DNA from: Sphingomonas hengshuiensis
GTDB lineage: Bacteria > Pseudomonadota > Alphaproteobacteria > Sphingomonadales > Sphingomonadaceae
Reading direction: 5' to 3'
DNA: 64,000 nt
NCBI RefSeq assembly: GCF_000935025.1
Contig: NZ_CP010836.1
Location: 248,001 to 312,000 of the forward strand
Part shown: positions 55,917-64,000 of the stretch, in pieces
Layout: the number at the start of each line of letters is the position of its first letter
How positions within the stretch are numbered: position 1 is the stretch's first letter
Made by a program: the position numbers and the translations under genes
The notes under the pieces: model-generated
Database searches by the model: none
What the model was told of the DNA's origin: nothing
Seen by the model: only the letters and a program-made list of their open reading frames with translations

Positions 55917-57140
55917 TCAGGCTTCCTCCTCCTTCCAAAGCGCTTCGGTGTTGGGCAGCAGAAAATGGTGGAAGGGGAGGATGGCGGCGCCGATTGCCGG
56001 TGCGTTGTCTGACAGCAGGGCGCGCATGATTGGCGCGCGCGACGGCAGCGTCGGGGTTACGGCATCCAGTGCCTGTTCGAGCGCGCGTGTCAACCGATGG
56101 ACGCAAGCGTGGGGCAAACGCGCGCCGATCAGGATGCACGCCGGGTTGAGTAGGCAATTTACTGCCACTAGCGGGCTGGTCAGCCGCTCGACTGCACCGG
56201 CAAGCCAGACATCATAGGCGCGCATCACCGCACTGTCTTCCGCCGCACCCTCCAGTTCGTCAAGCGTGTGGCCCGATTGTCCGAGATGCGCCTTCAGTGC
56301 GGAAAGCGACACATAGTCCTGCACGCGCTTGCCATCGGCGAGCGGAATGAGCCCGATCTCGCCGCTCCGGCCGGTCGCGCCCCGCATCGAATGCCCATCG
56401 ACCAGCAGGCCCCCTCCAAGACCCGAACTGATCAGGATATAGAGCGCGCTCGATACCTTCGGACCCAGCCCGAACCGCAATTCGCCCAGTGCTGCCGCGG
56501 CGGCATCGTTTTCGACGAAGGTCGGCAGGTCGAACGGTGTGGCGAACAGTGCTGGGACATCGGTGTCCTGCCATGCCCTATAGTCTTCGGGCGCGCCGGG
56601 AAGGTAGATCGCGCCCAGATCGTCGGGCATCGCAATGCCGATTCCGATCAGCCGCGACACATCCGCACCTGCATCGCGGACCATCGCCTCCACCTCCGCC
56701 TGCCAATAGGCGCGCACGTCGGCGGGAAGGGCGAAGGGCAGGTCAAGCGAACGGGAGGCCACGATTTCCCCAAGGAAATTGACCAGCAACAGGCTGATAT
56801 GGTCGCGATCGATGTTCACGCCGATGCTGAACCGGCCATGCGGGTTGATCTGGAGCAGCTTGCCCGGCTGGCCACGCCCCTGGCGAAGCAGTCCTTCCTC
56901 CTCGATCAGCTTCTCATCCAGCAGCCGTTTGACGATGTTCGCCACCGCAGGGGGCGTGAGCCCTGTCATCCGGGCCAGCGCAATGCGCGTGATCGTCTTG
57001 TGGACGAGAATTGCCTGCAATATCGTGCGTTGGTTATGGTCAGCGGCGCGAATGATGTTCGTGCCTGACAGCCTGACCTGAACAGGGGTCACACCGGTTG
57101 CTCCTGATTGTGCGACATCCAGCACATCGCAGGGCTTCAT
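55917..57140 (-). CDS. ROK-family transcriptional repressor
   Basis: A 407-residue regulator. The N-terminal winged helix-turn-helix (about 35-100) contains HNQRTILQAILVHKTITRIA and MTGLTPPAVANIVKRLLDE. It is followed by a ROK sugar-sensing domain with GVNIDRDHISLLLVNFLGEI, VENDAAAAALGELRFG, SSGLGGGLLVDG and ATGRSGEIGLIPLA. The CxCGxxGC zinc motif of ROK kinases is missing (QDYVSLSALK in its place), as in regulators without kinase activity. It ends 9 bp from the convergent carboxylesterase gene and probably represses the mannan genes until a sugar binds. Confidence 0.88.
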   Translation of the reverse strand: MKPCDVLDVAQSGATGVTPVQVRLSGTNIIRAADHNQRTILQAILVHKTITRIALARMTGLTPPAVANIVKRLLDEKLIEEEGLLRQGRGQPGKLLQINPHGRFSIGVNIDRDHISLLLVNFLGEIVASRSLDLPFALPADVRAYWQAEVEAMVRDAGADVSRLIGIGIAMPDDLGAIYLPGAPEDYRAWQDTDVPALFATPFDLPTFVENDAAAAALGELRFGLGPKVSSALYILISSGLGGGLLVDGHSMRGATGRSGEIGLIPLADGKRVQDYVSLSALKAHLGQSGHTLDELEGAAEDSAVMRAYDVWLAGAVERLTSPLVAVNCLLNPACILIGARLPHACVHRLTRALEQALDAVTPTLPSRAPIMRALLSDNAPAIGAAILPFHHFLLPNTEALWKEEEA

Positions 57141-57160
57141 ATTAAAGTAACTAGCTTAAT
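57141..57160. promoter_or_regulatory. palindrome directly upstream of the ROK repressor gene
   Basis: ATTAAAGTAACTAGCTTAAT has arms ATTAA and TTAAT and abuts the repressor's ATG. AT-rich palindromes of this size are typical operators for ROK/NagC-type repressors, so autoregulation is likely. Confidence 0.5.
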
Positions 57161-57291
57161 GAATTCGCGCCAGGTGTCAATTCACCGCAAGCGACCTCCT
57201 CCTACGGGCAGGGCGGGCTAGCGCGGTAGGATAACAGACCTTGCCCCCGATGGCAAAATGCCGATGGATCTTGCGTGGTGGACGCTGCCCG

Positions 57292-57672
57292 CTATTCGCC
57301 GCTGCGCACCGCTGAACATGCATCCTGCGAATCGCCGAAATGCCGTTCGACCACGCGCACCTGCGCTATCTCCGCGCCCAGCCCGGTGGCAATCTCCTCA
57401 AGCCCGGCGTGGAGATAATGCGCGCGTCCGCACATGAAGATATCGACCCATGCGGTGCTATATTCGCGCCAAGTGTGGATCGAAATGGGGGATTCGGCGA
57501 GCAGCGCCACGCCCGTCACTCCCTGGCCGGGGCCGAAGCTGCGGAGCCGGATTACCAGCAACGTGGCAACCGCCGCTGCCGCCGCCGCGATCAGGCAGGC
57601 TTCGATCGGGGCGGCGTCCGCCAGATCGCGGGCGTCGTGCAGATCGGCGAGGAGGTGGTGTCCGATGGTCAC
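57292..57672 (-). CDS. speD: S-adenosylmethionine decarboxylase proenzyme
   Basis: A 126-residue bacterial SpeD. The self-cleavage region is VALLAESPISIHTW, in which the Ser after Glu becomes the pyruvoyl group. GHHLLADLHDA at the start and WVDIFMCG are also family blocks. The enzyme makes decarboxylated SAM, the aminopropyl donor for spermidine. The GTG start at 57672 overlaps the stop of the upstream amine-oxidase frame (GTGA). The length is normal and the frame intact, but its upstream partner is broken and no spermidine synthase is nearby, so expression is doubtful. Confidence 0.85.
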   Translation of the reverse strand: MTIGHHLLADLHDARDLADAAPIEACLIAAAAAAVATLLVIRLRSFGPGQGVTGVALLAESPISIHTWREYSTAWVDIFMCGRAHYLHAGLEEIATGLGAEIAQVRVVERHFGDSQDACSAVRSGE

Positions 57673-58220
57673 AACAGGCTTTCATGCGCGTGGCCGAGCG
57701 ACGACATCGCGCGTTCGGCGGCATCCACGCCCCGATAATGGGCTTCCTCGAAAAGCGACAGGCCGCTCAGGTCGAATGCGCGAGGAACAGCGACGGATCG
57801 GGCAGCAGCGCGTCGCCGCGCCAGAGGAAGCCCGGCGTCGGGCGGACCATCGCATGCCCCCAGCGCCACAGCTCGATGCCCCGAATCGCGTCGGCTAGTT
57901 CCGGATGCGTCGCGAGCAGATCGTCGCGCACGATGCGTTTCCAGTCATCGGCGGAACGCTCGACCAGCAGCGTACGGGCGGCGCCGGGCGCAATGTCCGA
58001 CAGCGGCAGATACCAGATGGACACAGTACCCAAGGTGACCGCCTCCGGCCCCAGATGCGTCGCGACGACCAGCCAGGGCGCGTAGCTGAAGTCCTCGCGC
58101 CGGTGATCGCCGGGCAGATGCGCGCCGCGATGAAATGCGGCTTCGCCAGAATCGCGGCGCGGGCATGGCGAACGATGCCGGCACGCTATAGCGCATGCGC
58201 TCGAAGCTCACGAGACAGGT
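57669..58220 (-). pseudogene. flavin amine oxidase 3' remnant with frameshifts
   Basis: Translated pieces in shifting frames form one FAD-dependent amine-oxidase-like C-terminus: AAILAKPHFIAA, then GDHRREDFSYAPWLVVATHL, then GTVSIWYLPLSDIAPGAARTL through PDPSLFLAHS, then DLSGLSLFEEAHYRGVDAAE to the end. The last break is a missing base near 57775 (CATTCGACC where CATTCGGACC is expected); another lies near 58115. The 5' part is cut off by the IS21 fragment. Its stop overlaps the speD start, so the two once formed an operon. Confidence 0.7.
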
Positions 58221-59089
58221 TTTCCAGCCCGACGCCGGCGTGCACGCCACTGGCTCGACCAGATAGCCGACCGTTTAGCCATCAATCCGGGGGATTGATG
58301 GCAGGGAGGCCCGCACATCTGCTCGAAGCGGCGGTTATATTTACGTTCACGCCCGACGAAGATCGCATCGACCGCCGTCTTCATGTTGTCGTAGATGCCG
58401 CGCTGGCAAGCACCGCCGAAGAATGCGAACGCGCGGTCATGCGCATCGAACACCATCTCCTGGCTCTCGCGCGGATAGGCCCGCACGTAGAACATCCGGC
58501 TGTGGCAAAGCCGCATCTGCGCAACCTTCACCGTCGTCGTGGCGCCCGCGATCACGACGATCTCGTGGCTCCAGTCGAACTGGTACGCCTCGCCCGGCGC
58601 GAAGCTCAGCGGCACATACGCAGCCGCTGTCGCGACCGATCGCTCGCGGTGCCACGCCGCCGCATAGCGCCGGACCGCGTCGTAACCGCCGCGGTAGCCA
58701 AGCCCCTGTAGTTCCTCGAACACGCGGATGATCGTCAGGCGCTCGCGCCGTGCCTTGCGGTCGTTCGTCTCCAGCAGCCGATCCAGATCGGCCGTCCATG
58801 GTCCCAGCTTCGGCAACGGCTGCACGCTGCGCTCATACGCGAACGCCGTCTCCCCCGAGCGCAGCACCTTCCTGACCGTTTTCCGCGATACGCCGAGGTC
58901 GCGCACGATCTCCTTGATCGACTTGCCCTTGACGAAAAACTCGCGCCGGATGCGCGCCACTGTCTCCACGACCAGCATCTCCCACCGCCCCCGCCGCAAA
59001 GCGACGAGGCGTGAACCGCATCCGTTCAGGGGGTCAATTTTGGAAGCCGAGCAGCCCCGAACGGGGTCAATATTGCAGGCCGATTCACA
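58208..59089 (-). mobile_element. istA: IS21-family element fragment with broken istA
   Basis: The IstA frame from about 58978 reads MLVVETVARIRREFFVKGKS, then KEIVRDLGVSRKTVRKVLR (HTH), then FDWSHEIVVI and YDNMKTAVDAIFVGRERKYN followed by RRFEQMCG (DDE core). It then loses frame; the expected YLVEPVACTPASGW resumes in another frame about 40 bases later. Beyond that, the rest of istA, istB and the far terminal repeat are missing. The outer end (59020-59089) holds the repeated GGGGTCAAT.TTG.A / CCGATTCACA blocks typical of IS21 terminal repeats. Confidence 0.8.
58279..58301. repeat. perfect 10-3-10 palindrome inserted in istA
   Basis: CCATCAATCC and GGATTGATGG surround GGG. It lies within about 40 extra bases that interrupt istA between MCG and YLVEP, so it appears to be an insertion rather than part of the transposase. 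Confidence 0.6.
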
Positions 59090-59518
59090 CGCATTCGGCG
59101 GACCACACCACGAGTCTCATCCGCTCGTCGCCTTCTGCGCGCGCCGCGAGCATGTAGCGCTCCTTCTAGCGGTTGCGGCGCGGGCCGGCGTCGGGATGGA
59201 GAACAACGAAATGGGTGAGGTTATGGTCTACACCGATGACATCCGCCGCATGCCGGTCTTCGCAGCGGCATTGCTCGAAAACCGCGACCTTTTCGACGGG
59301 CTGAGTTTCTCCGATAGCGAAGCAGGGGACTCAAATCGCGCCTGAAGCGGCGTATCCCGCGCCGGGCGATCGTACAGATCAGCTTCTGTCAGGTTCCGTC
59401 GACCCGGATTCCGGATATTCGACGTCGATTCAGACGCGATACGCATCCCCGAACCCGACGCACGCTGCGTCGCTACCAGATCATGCGAGCGCGACGTGCC
59501 TGCTGCGCGTCCATACTA
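59090..59518. other. about 430 bp without a recognisable gene
   Basis: Short open frames exist on both strands but none has both a ribosome site and a family match. A plus-strand segment (59197-59343) encoding GEVMVYTDDIRRMPVFAAAL and a minus-strand 72-residue frame are not recognised. It is probably degraded element DNA between the IS21 fragment and the AbiEii gene. Confidence 0.5.
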
Positions 59519-60433
59519 TTACCTCATCATCCACGGGCCACCGCTAGGCCATTCGCCATCGAAGCTCCTGCCTTCGGCGAGCCTCCTTACAAGGGGCATC
59601 ACCAGCGCCGCGATTTGCGCCTGGATCGCCGCGAACGGTTCGGGCGCCAACGCGATTTCGGTCCGCCGCAGGAACGCGGTCCATTGGCCCTGCTTCTCAT
59701 CGGCGAAGGCGGGCGTGAGCGCCGGGGGCGTCTCGGCGGGCAACGGGGTTTGACGGCGATCGAAGGTGGCCTGGATGGCGCGCGATAGCACGGCGCCATC
59801 GAACGCAAACGATCCCACGATCGCCCAGATGTCGTAGAAATCCTTGAGGCGCGTGTTCAGCATACCGAGCGCGACCATGGCCTGGAATTTTTCGGCCACG
59901 ACCGTTTCGGGCGGATAGGCCCGAAGATGCGCGGTGGGCTGGCCGAGCAACGACGGATATTCGATCTCGATCGCGCCCGGCGTGATCGCATCGCCATAGC
60001 CGATATCGACGTGCATCGGCAGGCGCGCGCCGGCGAGTTCGGCGACGAAGTCGATACGGACACCGGCATATTCATCCTCGGCACGGGCCGCAGCCGCGCG
60101 CAGGGTTTCTGGCCGGAACACGATGCCGTCGTCATCGACCGCGACCGCAATGATTTCCTGAAAGACCGCCGCGAGCTGCTCGGGCGCGTTTTCCCCCACG
60201 CCTAGCAGATCGAGGTCGCCGGTGGCGAGATAGGGTGCTGCCGCCCACAGGCTGAACAGCATCGCGCCCTTGAGCACGAACCGCTCGCGATGGGGCGACA
60301 GGCTCAGGCGAAAGAGCAGGCGCTCGATGACATAGCGGGTCATCAACAACTGTGCGTTTTCGCGGCGCTCGCGCACACGCGCTGTCAGCCGGTCACGCAC
60401 CGAGATCGCCATGTTCTTCGGTGGTCGGCTCAT
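59519..60433 (-). CDS. AbiEii/AbiGii-type nucleotidyltransferase toxin
   Basis: A 304-residue nucleotidyltransferase-fold protein. FVLKGAMLFSLW, then ATGDLDLLG carries the G-S/A-x-x-D-x-D-like catalytic region (D-x-D present). VRIDFVAELAGARLPMHVDI supplies the third strand, and VVAEKFQAMVALGMLNTRLK with DFYDIW is the hallmark C-terminal block. AbiEii toxins act in type IV toxin-antitoxin and phage abortive-infection systems and modify tRNA 3' ends. Its ATG overlaps the TGA of the upstream antitoxin tail (ATGA). Confidence 0.87.
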   Translation of the reverse strand: MSRPPKNMAISVRDRLTARVRERRENAQLLMTRYVIERLLFRLSLSPHRERFVLKGAMLFSLWAAAPYLATGDLDLLGVGENAPEQLAAVFQEIIAVAVDDDGIVFRPETLRAAAARAEDEYAGVRIDFVAELAGARLPMHVDIGYGDAITPGAIEIEYPSLLGQPTAHLRAYPPETVVAEKFQAMVALGMLNTRLKDFYDIWAIVGSFAFDGAVLSRAIQATFDRRQTPLPAETPPALTPAFADEKQGQWTAFLRRTEIALAPEPFAAIQAQIAALVMPLVRRLAEGRSFDGEWPSGGPWMMR

Positions 60434-60510
60434 GTCATGGCCTCGAGATAGGGCCGGATCACCGACTGGACCCGATCGAGCTGAGCATAACGGTAGATCG
60501 CATTCCCGCG
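60430..60510 (-). pseudogene. C-terminal tail of the AbiEi-type antitoxin
   Basis: The frame ends NAIYRYAQLDRVQSVIRPYL followed by EAMT, which resembles the final helix of AbiEi antitoxins (RYAERDRVxxVIRPYLEAL-like), and its stop overlaps the toxin start. Further upstream the frame is not antitoxin-like and soon runs into the divergent sulfatase promoter, so the DNA-binding and main antitoxin domains are lost. Confidence 0.6.
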
Positions 60511-60616
60511 AATTATCTTGATGCCGGGCGCCGCGTGTTCGGCGGTATCCGCCTCAACTTCTGACAAATTCAGGATCGCGCCGGCCAGGTGCCGGCCGAT
60601 CGCAAGGGAGAATGAC

Positions 60617-62188
60617 ATGGTCGACAAACTTGATCGGCGCGGCGTGCTGCTCGCAGGCAGCGGCGGCGCGTTCGGGCTCTATTCCTGGGCGGCCGGTGCG
60701 CAGGTCGCGCAGGGGCAGCCTGGGAAGCAGGACCTGCGGCTCAAGCGCAAGCCGGGCGTGAAGCCGAAGAACATCCTGTTCGTCCTTACCGACGATCATC
60801 GCTACGACGCGATGGGGTTCATGAAAGCCCAGGACTTTGGCGACACGCCGACCCTCGATCGGCTGGCGCGCGAGGGCACGCATTTCCGCAACGCGTTTGT
60901 GACGACGGCGCTCTGCTCGCCGTCACGCGCCTCGATCCTCACCGGCCTCTACGCGCATCAGCACAAGGTGGTGGACAACAACCATCCGTTCCCGCCCGAG
61001 CTGATCTTCTATCCCAGGTATCTGCAGCGCGCCGGGTACGACACGGCGTTCATCGGCAAATGGCATATGGGCAACGAAGGCGATGCCCCGCAACCCGGCT
61101 TCCACCATTGGGTGAGTTTCAAGGGACAGGGTACCTATCTGCCGAGCCCGAACGGACTCAACGTCAACGGCCGGCAGGTCCCGCAAAAGGGCTATATCAC
61201 CGACGAGCTGACCGACTATGCGATCGACTGGATCCGCAAGCGCGATCGCAACAAGCCGTGGATGATGCATCTGGCGCACAAGGCTGTGCATGCCGAGTTC
61301 CTGCCGGCCGAGCGCCACAAGGGGCGCTACGACAACGAAACCTTCCGCTACCCCGAGAACATGAAGCCTGGGGTGCCGGGGCGCCCGATGTGGGTCGAGA
61401 ACCAGCGCAACAGCTGGCACGGCGTGGATTATGCCTATCACGGCACGCTCGACATCGCCGACTATTACAAGCGCTACATGGAGACGCTGCTCGCCGTTGA
61501 CGAAGGGTTGGCGCGGATCCTGGATTTGCTCGAACAGCGCGGTGAGCTCGACGACACGCTGATCGTCTATATGGGCGACAATGGCTTCCTGTTTGGCGAG
61601 CACGGACTGATCGACAAGCGCAACGCCTATGAGGAATCGATGCGCGTGCCGTTGCTGGTGCGCTGCCCCTCGCTGTTCAAACCGGGCAGCACGATCGAGT
61701 CCGTGGTCGCCAATATCGACATCGCGCCGACGCTGCTAGCTGCGGCGGGGCTCGAGGCGCCGGACTATATGGCCGGATCCGACATGCTGCCGCTGGCGCG
61801 GAATCCCAAGGCACCGTGGCGCAGCGAGCTGCTCTACGAATATTATTGGGAACGCAATTTCCCGCAGACGCCGACGGTGCACGCTCTGCGTGAGGACCGC
61901 TACAAATATATGCATTTCCACGGCATCTGGGATTTGGACGAGCTCTACGACATCGTCGCCGATCCGCACGAAAACGACAATCTGCTGGCGCGTCCCGGCC
62001 ATGAAGACCTGGCCGAACGCCTGAGCGGCAAATTGTTCGCGCTGCTGGACGAAACCAACGGCATGCAGATTCCGCTTAGCGCGGACGCGGGCGGGCGCAA
62101 CGAGTTGCGCAACGCCGCCGGCAGCCCGCAGGCCGGCTTCCCGCCATCTTTCTTCCGGACCCCGCAACAAGGGCGAAAGAGGGGTTGA
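60617..62188 (+). CDS. formylglycine-dependent sulfatase
   Basis: A 523-residue exported sulfatase with a Tat-like N-terminus (DRRGVLLAGSGGAFG). The metal-binding start is NILFVLTDDHRYD, and the active-site signature is CSPSRASILTG, in which Cys100 is oxidised to formylglycine. GYDTAFIGKWHMG follows, and the C-terminal metal site is VYMGDNGFLFGEHG. It removes sulfate esters, probably from a polysaccharide. The frame is open further upstream, but the ATG at 60617 has AAGGGAG before it and starts the export signal. A maturation enzyme (FGE) is not in the window. The upstream region overlaps the lost antitoxin gene. Confidence 0.9.
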   Translation: MVDKLDRRGVLLAGSGGAFGLYSWAAGAQVAQGQPGKQDLRLKRKPGVKPKNILFVLTDDHRYDAMGFMKAQDFGDTPTLDRLAREGTHFRNAFVTTALCSPSRASILTGLYAHQHKVVDNNHPFPPELIFYPRYLQRAGYDTAFIGKWHMGNEGDAPQPGFHHWVSFKGQGTYLPSPNGLNVNGRQVPQKGYITDELTDYAIDWIRKRDRNKPWMMHLAHKAVHAEFLPAERHKGRYDNETFRYPENMKPGVPGRPMWVENQRNSWHGVDYAYHGTLDIADYYKRYMETLLAVDEGLARILDLLEQRGELDDTLIVYMGDNGFLFGEHGLIDKRNAYEESMRVPLLVRCPSLFKPGSTIESVVANIDIAPTLLAAAGLEAPDYMAGSDMLPLARNPKAPWRSELLYEYYWERNFPQTPTVHALREDRYKYMHFHGIWDLDELYDIVADPHENDNLLARPGHEDLAERLSGKLFALLDETNGMQIPLSADAGGRNELRNAAGSPQAGFPPSFFRTPQQGRKRG

Positions 62189-62321
62189 AGCCCGTCGCGA
62201 TCCCCGGATCGCGAGATGCTTGAACGCGCGCATGACGGAGGCGGTGACTTCCTCTCTGAGGTGGAGCCGGTTTTCTGGACAGGGTGTTAAGCTACTCGCG
62301 ATCTGATCGATTGGTACGGGA

Positions 62322-62712
62322 ATGAAGACGACGAGGAAGCGCTACAGCGCGGATTTCAAGGCCAAGCTTGCGCTGGAGTCGATCCGTGGCGACCTGACAC
62401 TTGCGGAACTGGCGGCCAAATATGGCGTCCACCACACGATGGTCGCGGCCTGGAAGCGGCAGCCCATCGACGGGATGGCGAGCACGTTCGCCGCGGCTGG
62501 CGAAGCGGCCAAGACTGCCAGTGAAGGCGAGGTGGAAAAGCTGCACGCCAAAATCGGGCAGCTGGTCGTGGAGCGGAATTTTTTAGCGAAAGCCTTCGGT
62601 CGATGAGCGCGGATCGGAGGCGGGTGATGATTGAACCTGCTCACCGCCGCCTGTCGATCTCGGCGCAGTGCCGTCTGCTGCGGATCAGCCGCTCCTCCTG
62701 ACCTTATGCGCA
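62322..62712 (+). mobile_element. IS3-family element remnant: intact orfA, truncated orfB
   Basis: OrfA (62322-62606, 94 residues) is complete: KRYSADFKAKLALESIRGDL, LAELAAKYGVHHTMVAAWKR and a leucine-zipper-like VEKLHAKIGQLVVERNFLAK. A run of six T (62579-62584) near its end is placed where IS3 elements use frameshifting. OrfB starts in the overlapping ATGA (62603), reads MIEPAHRRLSISAQCRLLRI, then stops at a TGA (62699-62701). Related sequence (PYAQIGGYELRLK) continues briefly before homology ends, so orfB has lost its DDE domain. Confidence 0.8.
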
Positions 62713-62814
62713 GATCGGTGGTTACGAGCTTCGCCTGAAAATCGGACCTTCCTCTCACCGGTTGACCCGGTCTCGCGCCCTTCTCGGGATCGAGCCAATT
62801 CCGATTGCGCCACC

Positions 62815-64000
62815 TTACAACGCTGCGCTCAGCGTCAGCGTCACCGCACGCGGTGCGATCGGGTTTAGCAGTCCGGAATTCCCCACATTCCACGCGAAGC
62901 GGTCGGTGATGTTGGTCACGCGCGCACGAAGCGTGAAGGGCTTTCCGTCGAGCGTGATGGCCTGGCGAAGGCCCAGATTGATGATGGCGTAGGACGGGAG
63001 CGTGAAGCTGTTCGCCCTGTCGCCGTATCGCTCCGATCGGAACGTTACGCCACCGTCGATCGCGAGCCCTTCAATCCATGGCGCTCGCCAGGTCGCACTA
63101 GCCAGCGCCACGGTGGATGGACGGTTCATAGGACGGACACCGTACAGGCCTAGATCGACCAGCTCGCCCTGCGCGTGCGCATCAAGATAGGTTGCTCCCA
63201 CGACCACGCTGAGGCGCGGCGTGAGCGGACCGGCGACGGACAGTTCCGTGCCCCGATGCCGCACCGTTCCCACAAAGCCGAACGCGCCGCGTGCATCGAT
63301 CCCCAACTGTGGCTTCGAGAGGTCGAATAACCCTGCAATCAAGGTCGGCCCACCACGGATCGGAAATTTAAGCCCGAGCTCGGACTGGCGCGAGATCGCG
63401 GCCGGAAGGATATCGCCGCGATTGATGGCGTTCGCCGGCGCTACGCCGGATTCCTCCAGCCCGCGCGTGAAGCTTGCATAAGCGGTCAGCGCCGGGGTTA
63501 TCGCGACCGAGAGGGCACCGCCATAGAGCCACGGGCGGCTCGCATTTTCCGTCACCGATCCGTCCAGCGCGCGTGCCTGTTTTACATAATCGACGCGCTG
63601 GACGTCGGCGCGGATCTCAGCCTTGTCACCGATCGATAGCCGGTAGCCAAAGCCGGCCGTCCATTGGTCAACATCGTCCCGGAGCCGCCGCGGATCGAGC
63701 GCTACCGCGGGACGGTCCCGTTCCGGTGGGTTGTCGAGGTCAGGATATTGCCCGAGCTGGAATGCCGCGCCCGAGTCGCTTGAGGCCATGCTGTCGCGGC
63801 GTCGGATCATGGCCAGCAGGCGGTGCTGGAGCGCACCGGTGGAAAAGCGCTTGGCGGCAGTGACCTCTGCGGAGATCGAGCTGCGTGTCTCGGCGCCGTA
63901 GAGCAGTCCGCTCGCTTCGGCCGGTGCGCCGTTCTGCGGCAAGCGGATTAGGCTGAAGACATTACGCTGATAGGAAAGCGACGATCGGAAGGCCGAGGCA
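62815..64000 (-). CDS. TonB-dependent receptor, C-terminal part (runs off the right edge)
   Basis: At least 394 codons of beta-barrel, open to the window edge. Barrel strands include SRPWLYGGALSVAITPALTA, YASFTRGLEESG, SRQSELGLKFPI, GTVRHRGTELSVAGPLTPRL and RSERYGDRANSFTLPSYAII. The last strands (FTLRARVTNITDRFAWNVG) are typical of siderophore-type receptors. The terminal residues are LTLSAAL, without the usual aromatic. The signal peptide, plug and promoter lie outside the window, so the ligand cannot be judged. Confidence 0.85.
   Translation of the reverse strand, partial: ASAFRSSLSYQRNVFSLIRLPQNGAPAEASGLLYGAETRSSISAEVTAAKRFSTGALQHRLLAMIRRRDSMASSDSGAAFQLGQYPDLDNPPERDRPAVALDPRRLRDDVDQWTAGFGYRLSIGDKAEIRADVQRVDYVKQARALDGSVTENASRPWLYGGALSVAITPALTAYASFTRGLEESGVAPANAINRGDILPAAISRQSELGLKFPIRGGPTLIAGLFDLSKPQLGIDARGAFGFVGTVRHRGTELSVAGPLTPRLSVVVGATYLDAHAQGELVDLGLYGVRPMNRPSTVALASATWRAPWIEGLAIDGGVTFRSERYGDRANSFTLPSYAIINLGLRQAITLDGKPFTLRARVTNITDRFAWNVGNSGLLNPIAPRAVTLTLSAAL

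Overview
The window is GC-rich bacterial DNA whose gene content points to a sphingomonad-type alphaproteobacterium. It has several long TonB-dependent receptors, a very long NAD-dependent glutamate dehydrogenase, CobS/CobT, a GFOR-like Tat-exported oxidoreductase, a MucR-like regulator and hairpin repeats of the kind common in sphingomonads. The left part (1-24 kb) is dense, well-kept chromosome. The right part (about 31-64 kb) is accessory: nutrient-scavenging loci are mixed with broken mobile elements and decaying genes.

Layout. 0-3.6 kb: a leftward detoxification cluster (three VOC proteins, a GST, a DUF1428 protein) faces a divergent HxlR-type regulator. 3.8-10.8 kb: a Pro-rich lipoprotein, cobS, an unknown secreted protein, cobT, a TPR protein with five copies of a 50-residue repeat, and a coupled ribbon-helix-helix protein. 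10.9-17.3 kb: an iron locus with a siderophore receptor and PiuC on the plus strand, and PepSY protein, DUF2271, DUF4198 and ApbE on the minus strand; the two promoters share a Fur-like palindrome, and the DUF2271 protein carries a flavinylation-type SGAT motif. 17.3-18.0 kb: three tandem long hairpin repeats plus one further inverted repeat. 18.0-24.2 kb: NAD-glutamate dehydrogenase, a PAS protein and tRNA-Thr(CGT). 24.6-32.0 kb: a Type I restriction-modification operon with an Mrr-like nuclease gene between hsdS and hsdR; all four genes overlap by 4 nt.

32.5-39.1 kb: a TonB-dependent receptor, a Ca-type phosphoinositide phospholipase C, a PhoA-type alkaline phosphatase and a convergent Tat-exported Gfo/Idh/MocA oxidoreductase; together they could release phosphate (and perhaps inositol) from phosphoinositides outside the cytoplasm. 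39.2-43 kb: a scar zone with a frameshifted secreted protein, a truncated ECF sigma factor, a 45-bp tRNA-Arg 3' fragment, a tyrosine integrase whose conserved HxxR arginine is Trp, and a shortened MucR-like gene beside an IS3 fragment. 43-57.2 kb: a mannan-utilisation locus (GH26 and GH5 mannanases, carbohydrate-binding protein, acetylesterase, TonB receptor, autotransporter, ROK sugar kinase, carboxylesterase, ROK repressor). 57.3-62.8 kb: mostly decayed material (speD next to a frameshifted amine oxidase, an IS21 fragment, an AbiEii toxin with only the tail of its antitoxin, an apparently intact sulfatase, an IS3 remnant). A TonB receptor runs off the right edge.

All calls come from reading the sequence by eye; no database search was run. 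Family names rest on remembered motifs and lengths.
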